Positions 29,121 through 38,518 are shown, counted from the first letter of the stretch. The stretch is DNA of 64,000 nt from RI-153 sp041391225 (GCA_041391225.1 JAWKOL010000010.1:62001-126000), one strand, 5' to 3'. Notes: generated from the letters alone by a model not told the origin. Made by a program: numbers and translations.

Positions 29121-29990
29121 CTACATCCGCGATCTCAGGTAGAAGATCGTCCCCAGCAGGGCCATCACGCCGAGAAGCGCCAGGCCGATGCCGCCCACAC
29201 AAAAGAGCAGCGCCATCACGTCTTCGAAGCCTGCGCCCGCGGACCAACCCAGCAGCCCGTCGACACCGAAGCCGGGCAGGATCGCAGCAGGCGTGGCCAC
29301 AGGCAACGCCGTCGGCGTGGGCGCAAAGACAACGGGTGTGTTCGTGGGCGTGGCGGTGAGGACGATGAAGGTCGGGGCCGGCGCAGGCGCCGTCACCACA
29401 GCAACGCCGCCCTGGGCTTCTGTGGTTGGGTCAACCGTGGGTGTGCTGGTGGGCGTTGGTGTGGGCAGCGGGCTGGTGGGCAACGGCGAAGGGAAGGGCG
29501 TTGATGTGGGGATGGGCGTTTCGGTGGGGATGGGTGTGATGGTGGGCGTGGCGGTAAAGGTAGGCGTGGGCCGGGTGTTGATGCCGTAGCCGCAACGCTC
29601 GAATTCCTCGCCCGGTTCGTCGTTGCTTGGGATCTCTTTCAGCCGAAAGCAATAGCTGGTGTCGGGCTGCAACTGGAAGAATTCCGCTTTGTAGAGGGCG
29701 CCACTCTCCAGTTCACCTTGCGCGGTGATGGGTTGGCCGATGGCTTTGTACTCAGCTTCGGCTTCGCTTTCCAGCTTGTAGTAGAGTTGGAAGGCGCTGA
29801 TGTCATATTCGCTGGTGGTTTCCCACTCGATGCGCACACGGTCGGCCAGGGGGACAATGTCGAGCCGCAGCAGCTCCACACCCGCCTGCAACGCCGAGAA
29901 GGTCCCCAAACTCAAGGCCAGGAGGCTGAGCGTCAGGAAACCGATTCGACGTAACAGGCTTGGGGCGATGCGGCGCGGCGATCTCAACAC
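29121..29990 (-). CDS. Membrane-anchored protein with FN3-like domain and Pro/Thr stalk
   Basis: A 289-residue protein. The N-terminal hydrophobic signal (about residues 15-35) precedes a fibronectin-III-like domain (VELLRLDIVPLADRVRIEWE to CFRLKEIPS, about residues 37-125). A Pro/Thr stalk (PTPTFTATPTITPIP onward, to about 220) leads to a C-terminal membrane helix (VMALLFCVGGIGLALLG). This is the usual build of a surface-displayed domain. The fold is inferred from strand pattern only. Downstream of the SCO1 gene by 17 bp. Confidence 0.75.
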   Translation of the reverse strand: MLRSPRRIAPSLLRRIGFLTLSLLALSLGTFSALQAGVELLRLDIVPLADRVRIEWETTSEYDISAFQLYYKLESEAEAEYKAIGQPITAQGELESGALYKAEFFQLQPDTSYCFRLKEIPSNDEPGEEFERCGYGINTRPTPTFTATPTITPIPTETPIPTSTPFPSPLPTSPLPTPTPTSTPTVDPTTEAQGGVAVVTAPAPAPTFIVLTATPTNTPVVFAPTPTALPVATPAAILPGFGVDGLLGWSAGAGFEDVMALLFCVGGIGLALLGVMALLGTIFYLRSRM

Positions 29991-30007
29991 AGGATGGCAA
30001 TGTTCTT

Positions 30008-30628
30008 TCAGCGTAGTTTCAAGAGTTGCTTGATGTCGGCAGCGATCAGCTTGGGATCGGTGTCGTGCTTGAAAAGCGCGCGCAGGTTGCCCTGGCGATC
30101 CACCACGTAGACGCCCGCCGTATGATCGATGAGATAGTCGGCGGCTGTCTTCCCGGCGACTTCGGTGTTTTTCTCGGCGTAGATGCCATAGGCCGATTTG
30201 ATCGGCGCCAACTCGTCGGCGGGGATGTACAGGCCGTGGAAGGCGGGATTGAACAGCGGCACATACTGCGCCAGCCGATCCGGCGTATCGCGTTCCGGAT
30301 CAACGGAGACAAAGAGGACGTTCAGATCCTCCACCAGATTTGGCGATTCATCTTCGAGGATCTTGTACGTCTGCGACATGTTGCCCAGCGTCAACGGGCA
30401 GACATCGGGGCAGAAGGTATAGCCGAAGAAGATCAGAGACAACTCGCCGCGGTGGTCGCTTAACCGGTAGGTTTCACCGCTGTAATCGGTGCCGACGATG
30501 TCGGCGGCAGGCGAATCTTCTTGGAAAACCAACGCCGTGTACTGGTGTGGTGCGCAGGCCGAAAGCAGCAGCGTCAGCACAAATGCGACCAGCACAGGTG
30601 CGCGCCGCAGGGTCAACAGGGTGTTCAT
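30008..30628 (-). CDS. SCO1/SenC-family copper/thiol lipoprotein
   Basis: A 206-residue protein with a lipobox (LLLSACAP, about residues 20-27) and a thioredoxin fold. The copper-binding Cys pair is in YTFCPDVCPLT (C-x-x-x-C, about residue 75) and the third ligand His in LIDHTAGVYVVD (about 168). SCO proteins deliver copper to the CuA site of cytochrome oxidase or act as thiol-disulfide redox proteins. No oxidase genes lie in the window. Second gene of the minus-strand operon. Confidence 0.92.
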   Translation of the reverse strand: MNTLLTLRRAPVLVAFVLTLLLSACAPHQYTALVFQEDSPAADIVGTDYSGETYRLSDHRGELSLIFFGYTFCPDVCPLTLGNMSQTYKILEDESPNLVEDLNVLFVSVDPERDTPDRLAQYVPLFNPAFHGLYIPADELAPIKSAYGIYAEKNTEVAGKTAADYLIDHTAGVYVVDRQGNLRALFKHDTDPKLIAADIKQLLKLR

Positions 30629-30654
30629 TGGGATAGATCCAATCTATCTAGGTG

Positions 30655-31299
30655 CTACTCTGAGTCGTCACTGTTCAACTCATCCAACAGCGCCATGATC
30701 TCAGCGATGCAGGCGCTAGTGAGATCATGGTTGTACCACAGGCGCATCTGCGCCGTGAGATCCGAAATCAACTGATCCAATCGCGCCGAATCGTCTGTTT
30801 CATCTTCGGCCAAAAGTTGCTCGTAATCAGGGTTCGACGTCAACCATTCATCGAGGCGCGCTTCGGCGGCCTCGGGGCGCAGTCCCCACTGAGCCTGTTG
30901 GTTCCATTCTTCGTCGAAGATGAACAGACGGGGCAGGTCGATGTCGGCCAGGGCCTCGTCGAGATCGATCTCGTCGTCTACCAGTTCGTTGAGCGCCGAG
31001 AGATCGGCCTCGTCGGAGAGGACGCGCAGATCGATGCGCGGCGAGAGCTCGGCCATCCGCTGCACGATGGGCAGCACCATCAGCGTGTCGGGTGTGTCGT
31101 CGCTGACCAGCAGCACCCAGTACAGCCACACCGGATACGTGGCAAGCGTGCTTTGCGCGTCCACAGGGACACGCACAGCGTCGTAGCGGCGAGTCAACGC
31201 CAGGCGCTGCTCCGGCTCAAAGCGGTGGGCGTATTCACTGAATGTCTGCCCATCTGTGAAGGCGAAGATGGCTTCGTTGCACTGTATTTCAATAGACAT
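30655..31299 (-). CDS. Thioredoxin-like protein without CxxC
   Basis: A 214-residue acidic protein. The middle has the sequence pattern of the Thioredoxin_9-type family: LPIVQRMAELSPRIDLRVLS (about residue 65) and LPRLFIFDEEWNQQAQWGLRP (about 115). The usual active-site Cys pair is absent. I choose ATG 31299; the longer upstream frame has no ribosome site. A weak minus-strand promoter (TTGGCC 31372-31367, 19-bp spacer, TACAAT 31347-31342) would serve this first gene of the operon. The role is unknown; the neighbour SCO1 suggests thiol or redox work. Confidence 0.7.
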   Translation of the reverse strand: MSIEIQCNEAIFAFTDGQTFSEYAHRFEPEQRLALTRRYDAVRVPVDAQSTLATYPVWLYWVLLVSDDTPDTLMVLPIVQRMAELSPRIDLRVLSDEADLSALNELVDDEIDLDEALADIDLPRLFIFDEEWNQQAQWGLRPEAAEARLDEWLTSNPDYEQLLAEDETDDSARLDQLISDLTAQMRLWYNHDLTSACIAEIMALLDELNSDDSE

Positions 31300-31400
31300 A
31301 GACGTCCTGATTCTGCTACACAGTGGATAATCTCTGCGCCGATTGTACCACGTACAGAGAAGCGAAGGCCAAATCACCCACCAAAACATAGCCCAAAACG

Positions 31401-31429
31401 TTGACGATCCACCTGATCCGTGCTATGGT
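31401..31429 (+). promoter_or_regulatory. glyA promoter
   Basis: TTGACG (31401-31406), a 17-bp spacer and TATGGT (31424-31429). This leaves a 5' leader of about 55 nt before the glyA ATG with AAGGAG at 31477. No riboswitch-like fold was found in the leader. Confidence 0.55.
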
Positions 31430-31489
31430 TCCTCCGCTCATCTGCAATTGCTCTCGTGCAGATTGTTTTTACTTCAAGGAGAAAGATTC

Positions 31490-32809
31490 ATGGCGCAGAT
31501 CGCCCCCGTTCATCCTTCCGAAGACGCGCAACATTGGACCGCATGGGTCGATCAACCGGACCCGCGGCGCATCCTCTCGGAAGTTGATCCAGAAATCTAC
31601 CAAGCTATCGAGTTGGAACGTCACCGGCAGTCGGATGGGATCGAGCTGATCGCCAGTGAAAACTACGTCTTCCCCGCAGTGTTGGCGGCAGCAGGCAGTG
31701 TGCTGACCAACAAATACGCCGAAGGATACCCCGGTCGTCGCTACTACGGCGGCTGCCAGTATGTGGACGTGGCCGAGCGCATCGCCATCGAGCGAGCCAA
31801 GCAGCTTTTCGGGGCCGAACACGCCAACGTGCAGCCCCATTCAGGCGCGCAGGCCAATGCGGCCGTCTACATGGCGCTGCTCCAGCCAGGCGACACCGTG
31901 TTGGCCATGAAGCTGGATCATGGTGGTCACCTGAGCCACGGGTTTCACCTGAACAGCTCCGGCCACTACTACAACTTCGTCCACTACGGGCTGAACCCGG
32001 AAACCGAGAAGTTGGATTACGATGAGATCGAGCGCATGGCGCTTGAGGTGAAGCCCAAGCTGCTATTGGTGGGCGCCAGCGCCTACCCGCGCCACTTCGA
32101 CTATCCCCGTCTGCGCGCCATCGCCGACAAGGTGGGTTGCCTGCTCATGATGGACATGGCCCACGTGGCCGGCCTCATCGCCACGGGCCTGCATCCGGAT
32201 CCTGTCCCCTACTGCGACGTGGTGACGACGACGACACACAAGACGCTGCGCGGCACGCGCGGTGGGCTGATCCTGTGCCGTGAGCAGTACGGCAAGGCCA
32301 TCGACCGCTCCGTCTTCCCTGGGATGCAGGGCGGGCCGTTGATGCACATCATCGCGGCCAAGGCGGTAGGCTTCAAACTGGCGCTGGAACCTTCATTCAA
32401 AGACTACCAACAGCAGGTGCTGCGCAACGCCCAGGCGCTGGCCGCCACGCTGCAAGCCGAAGGGCTGCGCGTGGTGAGTGGCGGCACCGACAATCACCTG
32501 CTGCTGCTGGATCTGAACAGCGTCGGCTCAGAGGCGGTGACAGGCAAGGCGGTGGAGAAGGCGCTGGACAACGCCGCCATCCACACCAACAAGAACATGA
32601 TCCCCTTCGATCCGCGCCCGGCTATGGTGACCAGCGGCATCCGTCTGGGTAGCCCCGCCGCCACCACCCGCGGCATGAAGGAAGCGCAGTTCGAGCAGAT
32701 CGGGCGCTGGATCGCCATCATCGCGCGCAATCCCGAAGACGAATCGCTACAAGAGCGTGTGCGTTTCGACGTCCTCGAGATGGTGCAGGATTTCCCGGTG
32801 CCTGCGTAG
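31490..32809 (+). CDS. glyA: Serine hydroxymethyltransferase
   Basis: A 439-residue PLP enzyme interconverting serine and glycine with tetrahydrofolate. GIELIASENYVFPAV (about residue 50), NKYAEGYPGRRYYGG, and the PLP-Lys motif VVTTTTHKTLRGTRGG (about 243-258) are intact, as is FPGMQGGP. The length is slightly above the E. coli enzyme owing to an N-terminal extension. Start ATG 31490 with AAGGAG 9 nt upstream. Confidence 0.96.
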   Translation: MAQIAPVHPSEDAQHWTAWVDQPDPRRILSEVDPEIYQAIELERHRQSDGIELIASENYVFPAVLAAAGSVLTNKYAEGYPGRRYYGGCQYVDVAERIAIERAKQLFGAEHANVQPHSGAQANAAVYMALLQPGDTVLAMKLDHGGHLSHGFHLNSSGHYYNFVHYGLNPETEKLDYDEIERMALEVKPKLLLVGASAYPRHFDYPRLRAIADKVGCLLMMDMAHVAGLIATGLHPDPVPYCDVVTTTTHKTLRGTRGGLILCREQYGKAIDRSVFPGMQGGPLMHIIAAKAVGFKLALEPSFKDYQQQVLRNAQALAATLQAEGLRVVSGGTDNHLLLLDLNSVGSEAVTGKAVEKALDNAAIHTNKNMIPFDPRPAMVTSGIRLGSPAATTRGMKEAQFEQIGRWIAIIARNPEDESLQERVRFDVLEMVQDFPVPA

Positions 32810-32823
32810 GAAGGAATCCCGCC

Positions 32824-34167
32824 ATGTCCCAAGTCGCGCCTGTCGCCGAGAGCCGCCGTGAACAGATCGGGTGGTATTTCTACGATTGGGCCAATTCGGC
32901 CTTTTCCACGACTGTGGTCACCGTGTTCTTGGGACCGTATCTGACGAATGTCACCAAAGCCGCCGCGGACGCAGCCGGTTTCGTCTATCCGCTGGGCGCA
33001 TGGTTGCCGATCCGATCCGATTCGTTCTTCCCCTACATGGTGTCTCTTTCGGTGCTGTTACAGGTGCTGATCCTGCCGCTTCTGGGCGCGTTTGCCGACT
33101 ACTCCAACCGCAAGAAAGAGATGTTGGGCGTCTTCGCCTACATCGGCGCGTTCGCCACGATGGCGCTCTACTTCCTGCAAGGTGACAACTACCTGCTGGG
33201 CGGCGTGCTCTTTTTGATCGCCAACCTGAGTTTCGGCGCATCGATTGTCTTCTACAACGCCTTCCTGCCTGAAATCGCGTCGGCGGATCGGCGCGACAAG
33301 GTCTCGTCGGAAGGCTGGGCGATGGGCTACCTGGGCGGCGGCATTCTGCTGGCGCTCAACCTGGTGCTCTTCTTGAACGCGGAGTCGTTCGGGCTGACGT
33401 CGGGCTTTGCGGTACGCATCAGCATGGCATCGGCGGGGATCTGGTGGGCAATCTTCACGGTGATCCCGCTGATGAACCTGCGGCGACGGCACGCGGTGAA
33501 GCACCTGCCGCCAGGACAACGCCTGCTCACCGTGGGCTTCAGCCAGCTTGGTCACACGCTGCGCAACCTGCCCCGCTACCCACAGACCATGCTCTTTTTG
33601 ATCGCCTACCTTCTCTTCAACGACGGCATCCAGACAGTGATCGCGCTTTCGTCACAGTTTGGCAACCAGGAACTGGGCATCGGCGAATCGTCACTGGTGG
33701 CGGTGATCCTGATGGTGCAGTTTGTGGCCTTCCTCGGCGCGCTGGCGTTCGGCTTCATCGCCCGGCGCTTCGGCACCAAGCGCACGCTCATCGCCAGCCT
33801 TTTCATCTGGACAGGGACGATCATCTACGCCTACGCCTTCTTGCAGACCGAAGCGCAGTTCTTCGGCATGGCGGCGGCGATTGCGCTGGTGTTGGGCGGC
33901 AGCCAGGCGTTGAGCCGCTCGGCCTACTCGCTCATGATTCCCGAAGGCCGCGAGGCCGAATACTTCAGCCTCTACGAGATCAGCGAACGCGGCACCAGTT
34001 GGATTGGTCCGCTGGTGTTTGGGCTGGCGCTGCAATTCACTGGCAGCTACCGGCTGGGCATCCTCTCTGTAATCATCTTCTTCATCCTCGGCCTGGGCCT
34101 GCTCTTCTTCGTAGACATCCGCCGCGCCGCGTTGGAAGCCGGCAACGAAGCGCCCTCGCACGTGTGA
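32824..34167 (+). CDS. UMF1-family MFS transporter
   Basis: A 447-residue, about 12-helix transporter. WYFYDWANSAFSTTVVTVF at residue 16 is the hallmark of the UMF1/Atg22-like MFS group, and RKKEMLGVFAYIG and the late SRSAYSLMIPEGREAEYFSLYEISERGTS (read in two blocks) fit as well. The fungal relative exports vacuolar amino acids; the bacterial substrate is unknown. It starts 14 bp after glyA, probably cotranscribed, which makes an amino-acid link plausible. Confidence 0.88.
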   Translation: MSQVAPVAESRREQIGWYFYDWANSAFSTTVVTVFLGPYLTNVTKAAADAAGFVYPLGAWLPIRSDSFFPYMVSLSVLLQVLILPLLGAFADYSNRKKEMLGVFAYIGAFATMALYFLQGDNYLLGGVLFLIANLSFGASIVFYNAFLPEIASADRRDKVSSEGWAMGYLGGGILLALNLVLFLNAESFGLTSGFAVRISMASAGIWWAIFTVIPLMNLRRRHAVKHLPPGQRLLTVGFSQLGHTLRNLPRYPQTMLFLIAYLLFNDGIQTVIALSSQFGNQELGIGESSLVAVILMVQFVAFLGALAFGFIARRFGTKRTLIASLFIWTGTIIYAYAFLQTEAQFFGMAAAIALVLGGSQALSRSAYSLMIPEGREAEYFSLYEISERGTSWIGPLVFGLALQFTGSYRLGILSVIIFFILGLGLLFFVDIRRAALEAGNEAPSHV

Positions 34168-34224
34168 GTCCACCGAGTATCACAGATCCAATCCCCCGCC
34201 CCTCAACGTTCAAGAGATGCACAC

Positions 34225-34288
34225 CGAATAAAGACTGGGCCGACGCTGTTGCCAATGACCGTCAACGGCGTCGCCCCAATCTTTATTC
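34225..34288. repeat. GAATAAAGATTGG hairpin
   Basis: The arm at 34225-34244 pairs with 34269-34288 with two or three mismatches around a 24-nt loop. A half copy (GAATAAAGATTGGG) occurs at 14772 in the T-box leader. Followed by TTCCTTTATTCTTC, so it could also act as the terminator of the glyA unit. Confidence 0.7.
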
Positions 34289-34414
34289 TTCCTTTATTCT
34301 TCAATCATCTCTTCTTCTTTGTATTCGATCCAACTTGAACCGGCCTACGTTTCTGCGTATACTGCGCCTACTTCAAGATAGCGTGCCTATCCTTTCCCGT
34401 AGCAGGAGGCATGA

Positions 34415-35311
34415 ATGAATGTCCCTTCTGCGCTTCAACCGGCGCTGTGGCGACAACGGGTGCAGCGTCTTCGGCCCTACATCGGCCATGCAGTCCTCTT
34501 TGTTGGCGGTGTGGCGGCGGCGCTGATTGCCGTCCTCATCTACAGCGCCCTCAATCCCGAAGAAACTCCACTGACCCGCAACGACGTGGTCGAGGCGGCC
34601 ACCGAGGTGATGGCATCGGCCACGCCTGTACCTGCCTACTCGTCGCTGGCCTTTCGCGCTGTGCAGCCGGCCATTGTGCTGATCCAAACCGGCCGCGTTC
34701 CCGGCCAGGACGGTCCTCTCGACGAGGCGAACAACAGACTGGGCCTGATCCCCGCACAGGACGAAGAAGGCGGCGCCCGCGGCATGGGTACCGGCGTCGT
34801 CGTCAGCAGCGAAGGGGACATCCTCACCAGCCTGCATGTGGTGGCGAGTGCGACCAACATCCTGCTCACCTTTGCCGATGGCTTCGAGACGTCGGGTGAA
34901 GTCGTGGGCGCAGACCCCGAAAAGGACATCGCCGTGCTGCGCCCCGACCGTCTACCGCCGCTGCTCATCCCGGCGATCCTGGGCAACCCCAACGCCATGA
35001 ACGTGGGCGACGAAGCCTTCGTCGTCGGGCATCCGTTGGGTCTGTACGCCTCGATGAGTTCGGGCGTCATCTCCGGCTTCGACCGCTCGATCCAGCCCAT
35101 CAACAGCAGCCAGCGCATCGACGGCCTGATCCAGATCGACGCCGCCGTCAACCCCGGCAACTCCGGTGGTCCCCTGCTCAACCGTTACGGGCAGGTCGTG
35201 GGCATCGTCGCCGGTCTGGTCAACCCGACGGACGAAAGCGTGTTCATCGGGATTGGCTTTGCGGTGCCGATTGACGTGGCCGGTGGGGCTGCGGGATTGC
35301 CGCCGTACTGA
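34415..35311 (+). CDS. Membrane-anchored trypsin-like serine protease (DegP/HtrA type, no PDZ)
   Basis: A 298-residue S1C-type protease. A membrane anchor (HAVLFVGGVAAALIAVLIY, about residues 25-43) precedes the protease domain. Catalytic His is in LTSLHVVAS (about 141), Asp in PEKDIAVLR (about 170) and Ser in NPGNSGGPLL (about 248). It ends at GFAVPIDVAGGAAGLPPY where HtrA proteins normally continue into a PDZ domain. The stop TGA overlaps the start of a repeat, so an indel or repeat insertion could have removed a PDZ, or the family may simply lack it. Confidence 0.88.
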   Translation: MNVPSALQPALWRQRVQRLRPYIGHAVLFVGGVAAALIAVLIYSALNPEETPLTRNDVVEAATEVMASATPVPAYSSLAFRAVQPAIVLIQTGRVPGQDGPLDEANNRLGLIPAQDEEGGARGMGTGVVVSSEGDILTSLHVVASATNILLTFADGFETSGEVVGADPEKDIAVLRPDRLPPLLIPAILGNPNAMNVGDEAFVVGHPLGLYASMSSGVISGFDRSIQPINSSQRIDGLIQIDAAVNPGNSGGPLLNRYGQVVGIVAGLVNPTDESVFIGIGFAVPIDVAGGAAGLPPY

Positions 35312-35314
35312 CGA

Positions 35315-35452
35315 GGAGATTGGGGGATTGGGCGATTAGGAGATTTTTGTTGGCTGGTAGAAGTGATGATTTCCTCTGATCGGCAACAATCGGCAGAGCG
35401 ATCAACTTGCTCAACACAGCCCTTAATCACCTAATCGGCTAATCTCTTCCCC
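35315..35452. repeat. Structured GATTGGGC-family repeat, copy 2
   Basis: The arm GGAGATTGGGGGATTGGGCG and following (35315-35340) pairs loosely with 35422-35452. The interior repeats TTTTTGTTGGCTG, ATGATTTCCTCTGATCGG, CAACAATCG and CAGAGCGA of the copy at 25343. Situated immediately before the moxR ribosome site (AAAAAGGAG, 35454). Confidence 0.85.
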
Positions 35453-35467
35453 AAAAAGGAGAACTTA

Positions 35468-36478
35468 ATGGAACGTTTGCTTAGCCCAGAGCACGGCGCT
35501 CTGATGGAACGGGTGTTGTACGAGGTGAAGAAGGTGATCGTGGGCCAGGATCACCTGCTGGAGCGGCTGATCGTGGCCCTCCTGGCGCGCGGACACATCC
35601 TTGTGGAAGGCGTGCCCGGCCTGGCCAAGACGATGGCGATCAAGACGCTGGCCCAGGTGATCGGCGGCGAGTTCAAGCGCATCCAGTTCACGCCCGATCT
35701 CGTCCCCGCCGACCTCGTGGGCACGCGCATCTACAATCAGAAGACGGGCGAGTTCAATACCTCGTTTGGGCCGGTCTTCACCAACCTGCTCCTGGCCGAC
35801 GAGATCAACCGCGCCCCGGCCAAGGTGCAGAGCGCCCTGCTCGAAGTGATGCAGGAACGCCAGGTGACCATCGCCCGCGAGACCTACCCCGTGCCGCAGC
35901 CGTTCCTGGTGCTGGCGACACAGAACCCCATCGAGAACGAAGGCACCTACGCCCTGCCCGAAGCCCAGGTGGACCGTTTCATGCTCAAGGTGCTGGTGGG
36001 CTACCCCTCGGCCACCGAGGAATTCGTGATCGTGGAACGCATGACCAGCCCCATGCCGCCGGTGCAGCGTGTCCTCGACACCGACAAGTTGATGGAGTTG
36101 CAGCAGGAAGTGGACAAGGTCTACGCCGACCCGGCGCTGATGGAATTTGCCGTCAAGCTGGTGACAGCCACACGCGAGCCGCAGCGGGTGGGTTTGGCCG
36201 ATCTGCAACACTACATCACCTTCGGCGCAAGCCCCCGCGCCTCGATCAACCTGATCCTGGCGGCGCGAGCGCTGGCCTTTGTGCGGCAGCGCGCCTACGT
36301 CTTGCCCAACGACGTCCTCGACGTGGCGCCCGACGTGATCCGCCACCGCCTGGTGCTCTCGTACGAAGCCCTCTCCGACAACGTGACGGGCGACGATCTG
36401 CTCGAACAGATCCTCACCCGCATTCCTGTGCCCGAGGTGCCGCTCCATGAGTACACCAACCGCCGCGTCGGCGCCTGA
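35468..36478 (+). CDS. MoxR-family AAA+ ATPase
   Basis: A 336-residue MoxR ATPase. Walker A is VEGVPGLAKT (about residue 49), Walker B LLLADEINRAPAK (about 110), sensor 1 ATQNPIENEG, and the MoxR helical insert and sensor 2 follow in LPEAQVDRFMLK and GASPRASINL. MoxR proteins act as chaperones that assemble or activate metal- or VWA-containing partners. Overlaps the DUF58 gene by 32 bp. First gene of a MoxR-DUF58-VWA-VWA operon. Confidence 0.94.
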   Translation: MERLLSPEHGALMERVLYEVKKVIVGQDHLLERLIVALLARGHILVEGVPGLAKTMAIKTLAQVIGGEFKRIQFTPDLVPADLVGTRIYNQKTGEFNTSFGPVFTNLLLADEINRAPAKVQSALLEVMQERQVTIARETYPVPQPFLVLATQNPIENEGTYALPEAQVDRFMLKVLVGYPSATEEFVIVERMTSPMPPVQRVLDTDKLMELQQEVDKVYADPALMEFAVKLVTATREPQRVGLADLQHYITFGASPRASINLILAARALAFVRQRAYVLPNDVLDVAPDVIRHRLVLSYEALSDNVTGDDLLEQILTRIPVPEVPLHEYTNRRVGA

Positions 36479-37346
36479 ACGCATCCTGATCCGGCTGGAT
36501 TGGCATGTGATCCGTCGCCTCGACGGCCTGTTGCAGGGCGACTACCGCAGCCTCTTCTACGGCCACGGCCTCGACTTCGCCGATCTGCGCGAATACCAGC
36601 CGCAGGACGACATCCGCTACATCGATTGGAACGTCACAGCGCGCATGGACACGCCGTACGTGCGCCAATACGTCGAGGAGCGCGACGTCACCGGCTGGTT
36701 CTTGCTCGATCTCAGCCCGTCCATGGACTTCGGCGCGCTACAAAACCAGAAACGCTCGGTGCTGGTGGACTTTGTCACCACCGTGTCGCGGCTGCTCACC
36801 CGACATGGCAACAACGTCGGCGCCGTCTTCTACAGCGACCGCGTAGACAAGATGATCCCTGCTCGCGGTGGACGCATCCAGGTGCTGCGCATCGTCAACG
36901 ATCTGCTCAACCAGCCCGAACCGCGCCGCAGCGGACCCACCAACCTGACGAAGTTGATCGAAACCGGCCTGCACTCGATCAGACGCCGTTCGCTGATCTT
37001 CCTCGTCTCCGACTTCATCAGCGAACCGGGTTGGGAACGTGCGCTGAACCTGCTCAGCCGCAAACACGAAGTGCTCGCCATCCGCCTTTGGGATCCACGC
37101 GAAGTCGAGATCCCCAATGTCGGCCTGATCGTGATGGAAGACGCCGAGACCGGCGAACAACTCTACGTCGACACCAACGACGTCGGCTTTCGTCGTCGTT
37201 TCCAAGAAGCCGCAGCCCAACGCGAAGCCGCCATCGACGCCGCCTTCAAACGCGCCGGCGTCGATGCGCTCTCCCTCTCCACCGAAGAGGATCTCGTCAA
37301 AGCAATCGTCCGCTTCGCCACCCTGCGCAAGCGACGGCGACGCTAA
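36447..37346 (+). CDS. DUF58 protein
   Basis: A 299-residue protein. DUF58 core: GHGLDFADLREYQPQDDIRY (about residue 40) followed by IDWNVTARM, then a degenerate VWA-like domain with LLDLSPSMDFG (about 90). It is the usual MoxR partner in BatA-type systems. The start overlaps moxR, so it is translationally coupled. A single GATCCACGAAGGCACACG-type arm lies between it and the next gene. Confidence 0.9.
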   Translation: MSTPTAASAPERILIRLDWHVIRRLDGLLQGDYRSLFYGHGLDFADLREYQPQDDIRYIDWNVTARMDTPYVRQYVEERDVTGWFLLDLSPSMDFGALQNQKRSVLVDFVTTVSRLLTRHGNNVGAVFYSDRVDKMIPARGGRIQVLRIVNDLLNQPEPRRSGPTNLTKLIETGLHSIRRRSLIFLVSDFISEPGWERALNLLSRKHEVLAIRLWDPREVEIPNVGLIVMEDAETGEQLYVDTNDVGFRRRFQEAAAQREAAIDAAFKRAGVDALSLSTEEDLVKAIVRFATLRKRRRR

Positions 37347-37401
37347 TTTGTGTATCTTCGTGTGCCTTCGTGGATCAAAAATTCTGACCCAGGGCGGATC
37401 T

Positions 37402-38409
37402 ATGTCCTTTATCTGGCCCACAATGCTATTTTCGCTGCTGGTCGTCCCTGTGTTGGTGGCGCTGTATGTGCGCAACCAGCGGCGACGGCGGCAGATCGCG
37501 GAACGCTATGGATCACTGGGCTTCGTCCAGGCCAGCAGTGGCCCCTCCTCGCTAGGACGGCGTCGGCATGTGCCCGCGTTGCTCTTCCTCGTGGGGTTAA
37601 TCGCCTTGCTCGTGGCCCTGGCGCGACCGCAGGCTGTGGTCAGCCTGCCCCGCTTGCAGGGGACCATCGTGCTGGCCTTCGACGTCTCCGGCAGCATGGG
37701 CGCCACGGACATGGAGCCGTCGCGCATGGAAGCGGCCAAAGCCGCCGCCACTGAGTTCGTGCTGCGCCAGCCCAGCACCGTGCGCATTGGCGTGGTGGCC
37801 TTCAGCGACGGCGGCTTGCCCGTCCTCGCGCCCACCAACAACCAGGACGAAGTCCTCGCCGCCATCGCCCGCATGGGGCCGGAGCGGGGTACGTCGTTGG
37901 GGCAAGGGATCTTGTTGGCCGTGGACAGCGTCTTCGCCCGCAACGAACCGCCGCCCATCTACAGCAACCTGACGCCCGAACCCACCGCCACGCCGGAGCC
38001 TGTCCCCGCGGGCAGCTTCCGCTCGGCGGCCATCGTCATGCTCACCGACGGCGAAAACACCGCCCCGCCCGATCCGTTTGAAGCGGCCCAGATAGCGGCG
38101 GACCGCGGCGTGCGCATCTACCCCATCGGCATCGGCAGCAGCGAAGGCGCTGTGCTGGAGGTGGAAGGCTTCCAGGTCTTCACCCGGCTGGACGAGGGGA
38201 CGCTGCAAGGCATCGCTGCGCTCACCGAAGGCAGCTACTTCAACGCCGTCGACGAAGAAGAACTCAGCGCCGTCTACGCCGCGCTGGAACCACAACTCAC
38301 CATCGAAGCCGACCCAATGGAGGTGACATCGCTCTTTGCCGGGGTCAGCATCCTCTTGCTGATCATCGGCGGCGCGCTCTCGATGCTCTGGTTTGGACGC
38401 GTACCGTGA
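37402..38409 (+). CDS. BatA-like VWA membrane protein 1
   Basis: A 335-residue protein. An N-terminal membrane helix pair (about residues 5-25 and 55-75) flanks a short loop; the VWA domain opens with AFDVSGSMGATDMEPSRM (about residue 94), which has the MIDAS D-x-S-x-S, followed by VMLTDGENTAPPD (about 215). A final membrane helix is at about 310-330. BatA/BatB-type proteins form membrane complexes with MoxR and DUF58 and are linked to stress or periplasmic integrity. Only a weak GGCGGA ribosome site is seen. Confidence 0.88.
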   Translation: MSFIWPTMLFSLLVVPVLVALYVRNQRRRRQIAERYGSLGFVQASSGPSSLGRRRHVPALLFLVGLIALLVALARPQAVVSLPRLQGTIVLAFDVSGSMGATDMEPSRMEAAKAAATEFVLRQPSTVRIGVVAFSDGGLPVLAPTNNQDEVLAAIARMGPERGTSLGQGILLAVDSVFARNEPPPIYSNLTPEPTATPEPVPAGSFRSAAIVMLTDGENTAPPDPFEAAQIAADRGVRIYPIGIGSSEGAVLEVEGFQVFTRLDEGTLQGIAALTEGSYFNAVDEEELSAVYAALEPQLTIEADPMEVTSLFAGVSILLLIIGGALSMLWFGRVP

Positions 38410-38518
38410 GAAAAAACTGCGAGTTGCGAATTGCGAGTTGCGGAAGTGATCACTTTTGCCCTTTGCCTTATGCAATTTGCATTTTGTCTTCTCCCGGTGT
38501 TTGTTTGGAGGACGCTTT

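Noticed and set aside
29431..29589. DNA repeat in the FN3-like gene
   Set aside because: It is a Pro/Thr codon-biased linker of a surface protein and not an independent repeat element.
34415..35311. Missing PDZ domain taken as proof of repeat insertion
   Set aside because: PDZ-less HtrA-like proteases exist, and no PDZ remnant was found after the repeat at 35315, so insertion is not supported.
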